Of a stretch of 64,000 nt of DNA, positions 61,332 through 64,000 are shown piece after piece (within the stretch, counting starts at the first letter, position 1; each line of letters begins with the position of its first letter). The notes under the pieces were generated by a model. The model made no database searches. It saw nothing but the letters and a program-made list of their open reading frames with translations, and had not been told where the DNA came from. Position numbers and translations under genes: made by a program. Origin of the DNA: Hyphomicrobium_A sp963722495 (lineage in GTDB: Bacteria > Pseudomonadota > Alphaproteobacteria > Rhizobiales > Hyphomicrobiaceae); the NCBI GenBank assembly GCA_963722495.1, contig CAVRND010000011.1, positions 392,437-456,436 of the forward strand, read 5' to 3'.

Positions 61332-61916
61332 TCAGGCGCGCTTCGATGCCGGTCCCCACAGCGCATAGGCGCTGATAGCCGCCAAGGCGGCCGCGCCGAA
61401 GAAGAAGATAGCGTTGGCCGCCCAATCCGGCTCGCGTGGATCGCGCGGCATCTTGTCGTCGACGATCATGCCGATCATGGCGATAACCATGCCGGCCAGC
61501 TGACCGATGGTGAGATAGCGGGCGATGTTGAGGATGGCATCGTCCTGGCGTCCCGCCGCGGCATCCTTCGACATCATCGACGCGAAGTAGAGGCATACTG
61601 CGGCGACGGCGCCGGCAGCCAACACGTACTGCCACCACTCATGCCAGCTAAGCACGAAGCGGTAGGTGAGCAGCATGCTGAGCGCCGCCCAGGCCCATAC
61701 GAGGCCCATGGAGTTGGCCGTGGCTCCGGCCAGAGCTGGCTCGCTGCTGCCGGCTGCGACCAGCCGGCGCCGGTCCCACACGGCGAACAGCGTGAAGCCG
61801 AGGCATACGAGGGCAGTCAGTGCCATATGCACGTATTGGCCGCCCAAGGCCGCGCTGATGCAGACGGCGGCGGTGCCGATAGCCAACGAAACGATCCAAA
61901 GCCAAGCCGACGTCAT
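61332..61916 (-). CDS. Hypothetical membrane protein, paralogue of its downstream neighbour
   Basis: 194 residues with six predicted transmembrane segments. Shared motifs with the next gene: LVWAWAALSMLLTYRFVLSW, EWWQYVLAAGAVAAVCLYFA, ILNIARYLTIGQLAGMVIAM and DWAANAIFFFGAAAL. The pair probably arose by tandem duplication and may form a heteromeric membrane complex. Function unknown. Upstream, 61917-62160 (244 bases) is the divergent region with rpsT. Confidence 0.75.
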   Translation of the reverse strand: MTSAWLWIVSLAIGTAAVCISAALGGQYVHMALTALVCLGFTLFAVWDRRRLVAAGSSEPALAGATANSMGLVWAWAALSMLLTYRFVLSWHEWWQYVLAAGAVAAVCLYFASMMSKDAAAGRQDDAILNIARYLTIGQLAGMVIAMIGMIVDDKMPRDPREPDWAANAIFFFGAAALAAISAYALWGPASKRA

Positions 61917-62160
61917 ATGTCCCCCGCCTCCCGAAGCCCGATTATTGGCCGCAACAGAGCCTGGAGCGGTCGTTCTGGCAAGCCCGAGAGCCGCTCAGGG
62001 CCCGCGCGAGCGCCGTTGACCCTACACTTTGCCGCGTCTATAGGATCGGCCCTTAGGCCGCTCGAAGCTTGCGTTTCGGGCGGCTAGCCCATTGGAGAAT
62101 CGCTGCACGAGTGGCAGCGCCTGCGGTCGCAGATCGCGGGTGACAGAGAGGAACGACGAG

Positions 62161-62424
62161 ATGGCCAATACCAAGTCAGCAAAGAAGGCGGCCCGCCAGG
62201 CCGTCGCCCGCACTGAAGTGAACAAGGCCCGCACGTCGCGCGCCCGCACTGCCGTCCGTTCCGTCGAGGAAGCAATCGCCGCCGGCAAGAAGGACGATGC
62301 CGTCAACGCGCTCAAGGTCGCCGCTCCGGTTCTCGCGCGCAACGCGCAGAAGGGCGTGCTGCACAAGAAGACGGCGAGCCGCAAAGTTTCGCGTCTGTCG
62401 GCGCGCGTCAAAGCGATGGCGTGA
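62161..62424 (+). CDS. rpsT: 30S ribosomal protein S20
   Basis: 87 residues, very basic and helical, MANTKSAKKAARQAVARTEV then RTSRARTAVRSVEEAIA and KGVLHKKTASRKVSRLSARV. It binds 16S rRNA early in 30S assembly. AGAGGA precedes the ATG. rpsT directly upstream of dnaA is usual in Rhizobiales, which supports the taxonomic assignment and suggests the window ends near the chromosomal dnaA locus. Confidence 0.96.
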   Translation: MANTKSAKKAARQAVARTEVNKARTSRARTAVRSVEEAIAAGKKDDAVNALKVAAPVLARNAQKGVLHKKTASRKVSRLSARVKAMA

Positions 62425-62536
62425 GTGCGCTTCACGTAAGGCCACTCCAAAATCCCGGTGCGGTAACTTCGCAACAGCGTGACCGCACCATCCACCGTCA
62501 CCACGCGAGTCTCTAACAGACCTAAGTGACGGATTC

Positions 62537-62556
62537 CGCGACGCTAGAGCGTCGCG
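62537..62556. other. Perfect hairpin downstream of rpsT
   Basis: CGCGACGC (62537-62544), loop TAGA, GCGTCGCG (62549-62556). No T run follows. It may end the rpsT transcript or act in the rpsT-dnaA spacer. Confidence 0.45.
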
Positions 62557-62704
62557 GCGCGGGCGCCCCGCCCGATTTTCGCCCGAATGCGGCGTTGACG
62601 GGGCCTAATGGAAAATGACGTTTTGGCGACGTATCAGAGGACAAGTTTCTCTGGTCGCCGGGACGTGCGCGATGCCCTTGGAAAACATCAACTTGCTCAG
62701 CCGG

Positions 62705-62744
62705 CTATCCACAGGTGCTGTTTCAAATTCACAGGATATCCACT
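62705..62744. promoter_or_regulatory. Possible DnaA-box cluster upstream of dnaA
   Basis: CTATCCACA at 62705-62713 differs from the DnaA box TTATCCACA by one base, and ATATCCACT at 62736-62744 by two. They lie in the 632-base gap 62425-63056 between rpsT and the rhodanese gene, which has no convincing coding frame. They could mediate dnaA autoregulation or belong to an origin. The evidence is only sequence similarity and position. Confidence 0.35.
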
Positions 62745-63056
62745 GCTCTGGTGCACGTTCGTCCACCTCTGCAACCAAGCGCCGGAGCGCCTGTTATGCT
62801 TGCTTAAGGCAAAGTTAAGAGCTACGGTTCTTGAGGTCGCCGCGCTCGAGTTTATCCAGCCTTCCAGCGCAGGTCACCGCCAGGTTTTGTACAGTATGGC
62901 GTCCCTGGTTTCAGCGTAACTTCAGTGCGTGTTAGCGTACCTTTCCGGGCCCACTTGCCTGGCAAGTCGAGAGGTTGTCTCTTTAGCCTTCGTTGATTTT
63001 GTGAGCAGACGGTTCTGAAGCGTTTGTTCAGTGCGGTCTGTGAGTGGAGGACGAAA

Positions 63057-63500
63057 GTGCAGTCGTTGGAAGTCGTCCACATCGAGGACGTGCCTGTGGA
63101 AGAGGTCTGGGCACACCTCTCGAAGGATGCAGGGTCAGTTCTGATCGATGTGCGGACTCGAGCAGAGTGGACTTTCGTGGGGCTCCCCGATCTCAGCGAG
63201 ATCGGTAAGCGGGTTCTCACGGTGGAATGGCAAACGTGCCCCGAGAGCAAAGTCGATGCGGGCTTCTCGGAGCGGATGACCAAAGCGCTCGATGCGGCGG
63301 GCGCTTCTAAAGACAGCGAATTGTTTTTCATCTGTCGATCCGGCGCGCGCAGTCGCATGGCAGCGGAAGCCATGGCGAACGTCGGCTATCGACGATGCAG
63401 AAATGTGGCGGACGGTTTCGAGGGGCCTCTCGACGCCGATCGCCATCGAGGGCAGGTCGCCGGTTGGAAGGCGGCCCGTCTAGCTTGGGCGCAAGGTTAG
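63057..63500 (+). CDS. Rhodanese-domain protein
   Basis: 147 residues from GTG 63057, which has a strong GGAGGA five bases upstream; the longer frame from 63024 does not. A single rhodanese fold: VLIDVRTRAEWTFVGLPDL, then the active-site Cys in FFICRSGARSRMAAEAM (C93, CRSGARS loop) and RNVADGFEGPLD. It probably transfers sulfur or acts in redox sensing. It lies between rpsT and dnaA on the same strand, 129 bases before dnaA. Confidence 0.87.
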   Translation: MQSLEVVHIEDVPVEEVWAHLSKDAGSVLIDVRTRAEWTFVGLPDLSEIGKRVLTVEWQTCPESKVDAGFSERMTKALDAAGASKDSELFFICRSGARSRMAAEAMANVGYRRCRNVADGFEGPLDADRHRGQVAGWKAARLAWAQG

Positions 63501-63629
63501 CGCGCCCGTTTCGGAAGACCTGAACAGAACCGATTGCGCACCCGCGGCGGCGGAGGGCGACGGTCGAATTTTGTCCGGGTGACTTTGAGGTGCAAGTCGA
63601 AAAGTTCAATATGTGCGGGGGTTTAACAC

Positions 63630-64000
63630 ATGCATACAATTCAAAAGGCGGAACGTTCCGTTGCAGGCGGCGGCTTTGCGGGCGCAGCTCCCAACGGTCT
63701 AGACGAGCGTACGGCAACCACCACGGCCACTTCCTCCAACACCACCACTGCCCTCACCACTCATGACGAGCCGCGCGGCCAGAAGGTGCGGGCCATGCTG
63801 CGCGCGCAGCTCGGCGACGACATCTTCATGAGCTGGTTCCACACGCTCGAGTTCGAAAGCTTCGAAGCCGGCACGGTGAGGTTCTCGGTCCCGGTCAAGT
63901 TCCTCAGGACTTGGATCCAGTCGCACTATTCCGAGGCCCTCCTCGGCTGCTGCCGGGCTGAGTTCAAAGGTGCGGAGAAGGTCGAAGTCACCCTGCGCAC
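63630..64000 (+). CDS. dnaA: Chromosomal replication initiator DnaA, N-terminal part (partial)
   Basis: Open from ATG 63630 to the right edge without a stop (about 123 codons). After a Thr/Ala-rich leader (ERTATTTATSSNTTTALTTH) comes DnaA domain I: GQKVRAMLRAQLGDDIFMSW, FHTLEFESFEAGTVRFSVP and VKFLRTWIQSHYSEALLGCC. Domain I binds DnaB and other regulators. The ATPase and DNA-binding domains lie beyond the window. GGGGG lies about ten bases before the ATG. The upstream neighbours rpsT and a rhodanese gene fit a Rhizobiales dnaA locus. Confidence 0.92.
   Translation, partial: MHTIQKAERSVAGGGFAGAAPNGLDERTATTTATSSNTTTALTTHDEPRGQKVRAMLRAQLGDDIFMSWFHTLEFESFEAGTVRFSVPVKFLRTWIQSHYSEALLGCCRAEFKGAEKVEVTLR

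Noticed and set aside
1..64000. CRISPR arrays, integrases, complete insertion sequences or a prophage
   Set aside because: No regularly spaced direct repeats, transposase or integrase motifs were seen; the only mobile-looking items are the twin-hairpin repeats, the four-helix-bundle cassette and the orphan DUF2793 gene.

Overview
This is GC-rich alphaproteobacterial DNA, most like a methylotrophic member of the Hyphomicrobiales (Hyphomicrobium-like). The evidence is a serine-cycle cluster (sgaA, mclA, mtkA, mtkB, an atypical ppc) facing formate-tetrahydrofolate ligase (fhs/ftfL), a methylotroph-type NAD-dependent formate dehydrogenase, the order bioF-bioD-bioA-bioZ, and rpsT lying upstream of dnaA. 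The species assignment is inference.

Layout. 1-3247: end of a biotin operon. 3.5-7.1 kb: OpgC-type acyltransferase overlapping an SGNH hydrolase, a DUF1772 protein and an SPFH protein. 7.4-7.55 kb: two abutting tRNA-like sequences. 7.8-16.4 kb: GMC oxidoreductase, formate dehydrogenase, an alpha/beta hydrolase, an LprI-like protein, and a molybdopterin oxidoreductase with a ferredoxin reductase, divergent from a MocR-type regulator (16.7-18.2 kb). 18.2-22 kb: tRNA-Ala, yggT, DUF167, folD, a four-helix-bundle gene bounded by short inverted repeats, and comM. 22.5-27.5 kb: a PP2C phosphatase, two FHA proteins and a membrane kinase with WD40 repeats. 27.7-35.4 kb: cydAB, a membrane thermonuclease, an HtrA-type protease and two envelope proteins. 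35.5-47.2 kb: serine cycle plus a degenerate LuxR-type response regulator and a CDF transporter. 47.3-51.4 kb: ATP-grasp, alpha-E, transglutaminase and Anbu proteasome-like peptidase. 51.6-62 kb: ugd, a truncated type I secretion ABC protein, fbp-prk-rpe, a DUF2793 protein, ubiE, mutM and two paralogous membrane proteins. 62.2-64 kb: rpsT, a rhodanese and the start of dnaA.

How the genes fit together: formate from C1 oxidation is either oxidised by Fdh or activated by Fhs; FolD interconverts the C1-folates; SgaA, Ppc, MtkAB and MclA run the serine cycle. Phosphoribulokinase, FBPase and ribulose-phosphate epimerase are present without RuBisCO in the window. In Methylobacterium extorquens a RuBisCO-independent phosphoribulokinase is essential for methylotrophy through regulation, so the same role is plausible here.

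Two observations cut across the window. First, a dispersed 167-168 bp element made of two imperfect hairpins joined by a 13-nt linker occurs four times, with one collapsed remnant. Its CTAG ends supply stop codons to neighbouring genes, and its 3-4 nt bulges always lie on the inner arms. Second, twelve single-base frame disruptions affect eleven genes, several of them core genes. This points to residual sequencing errors rather than real decay, so those genes are annotated across the break.
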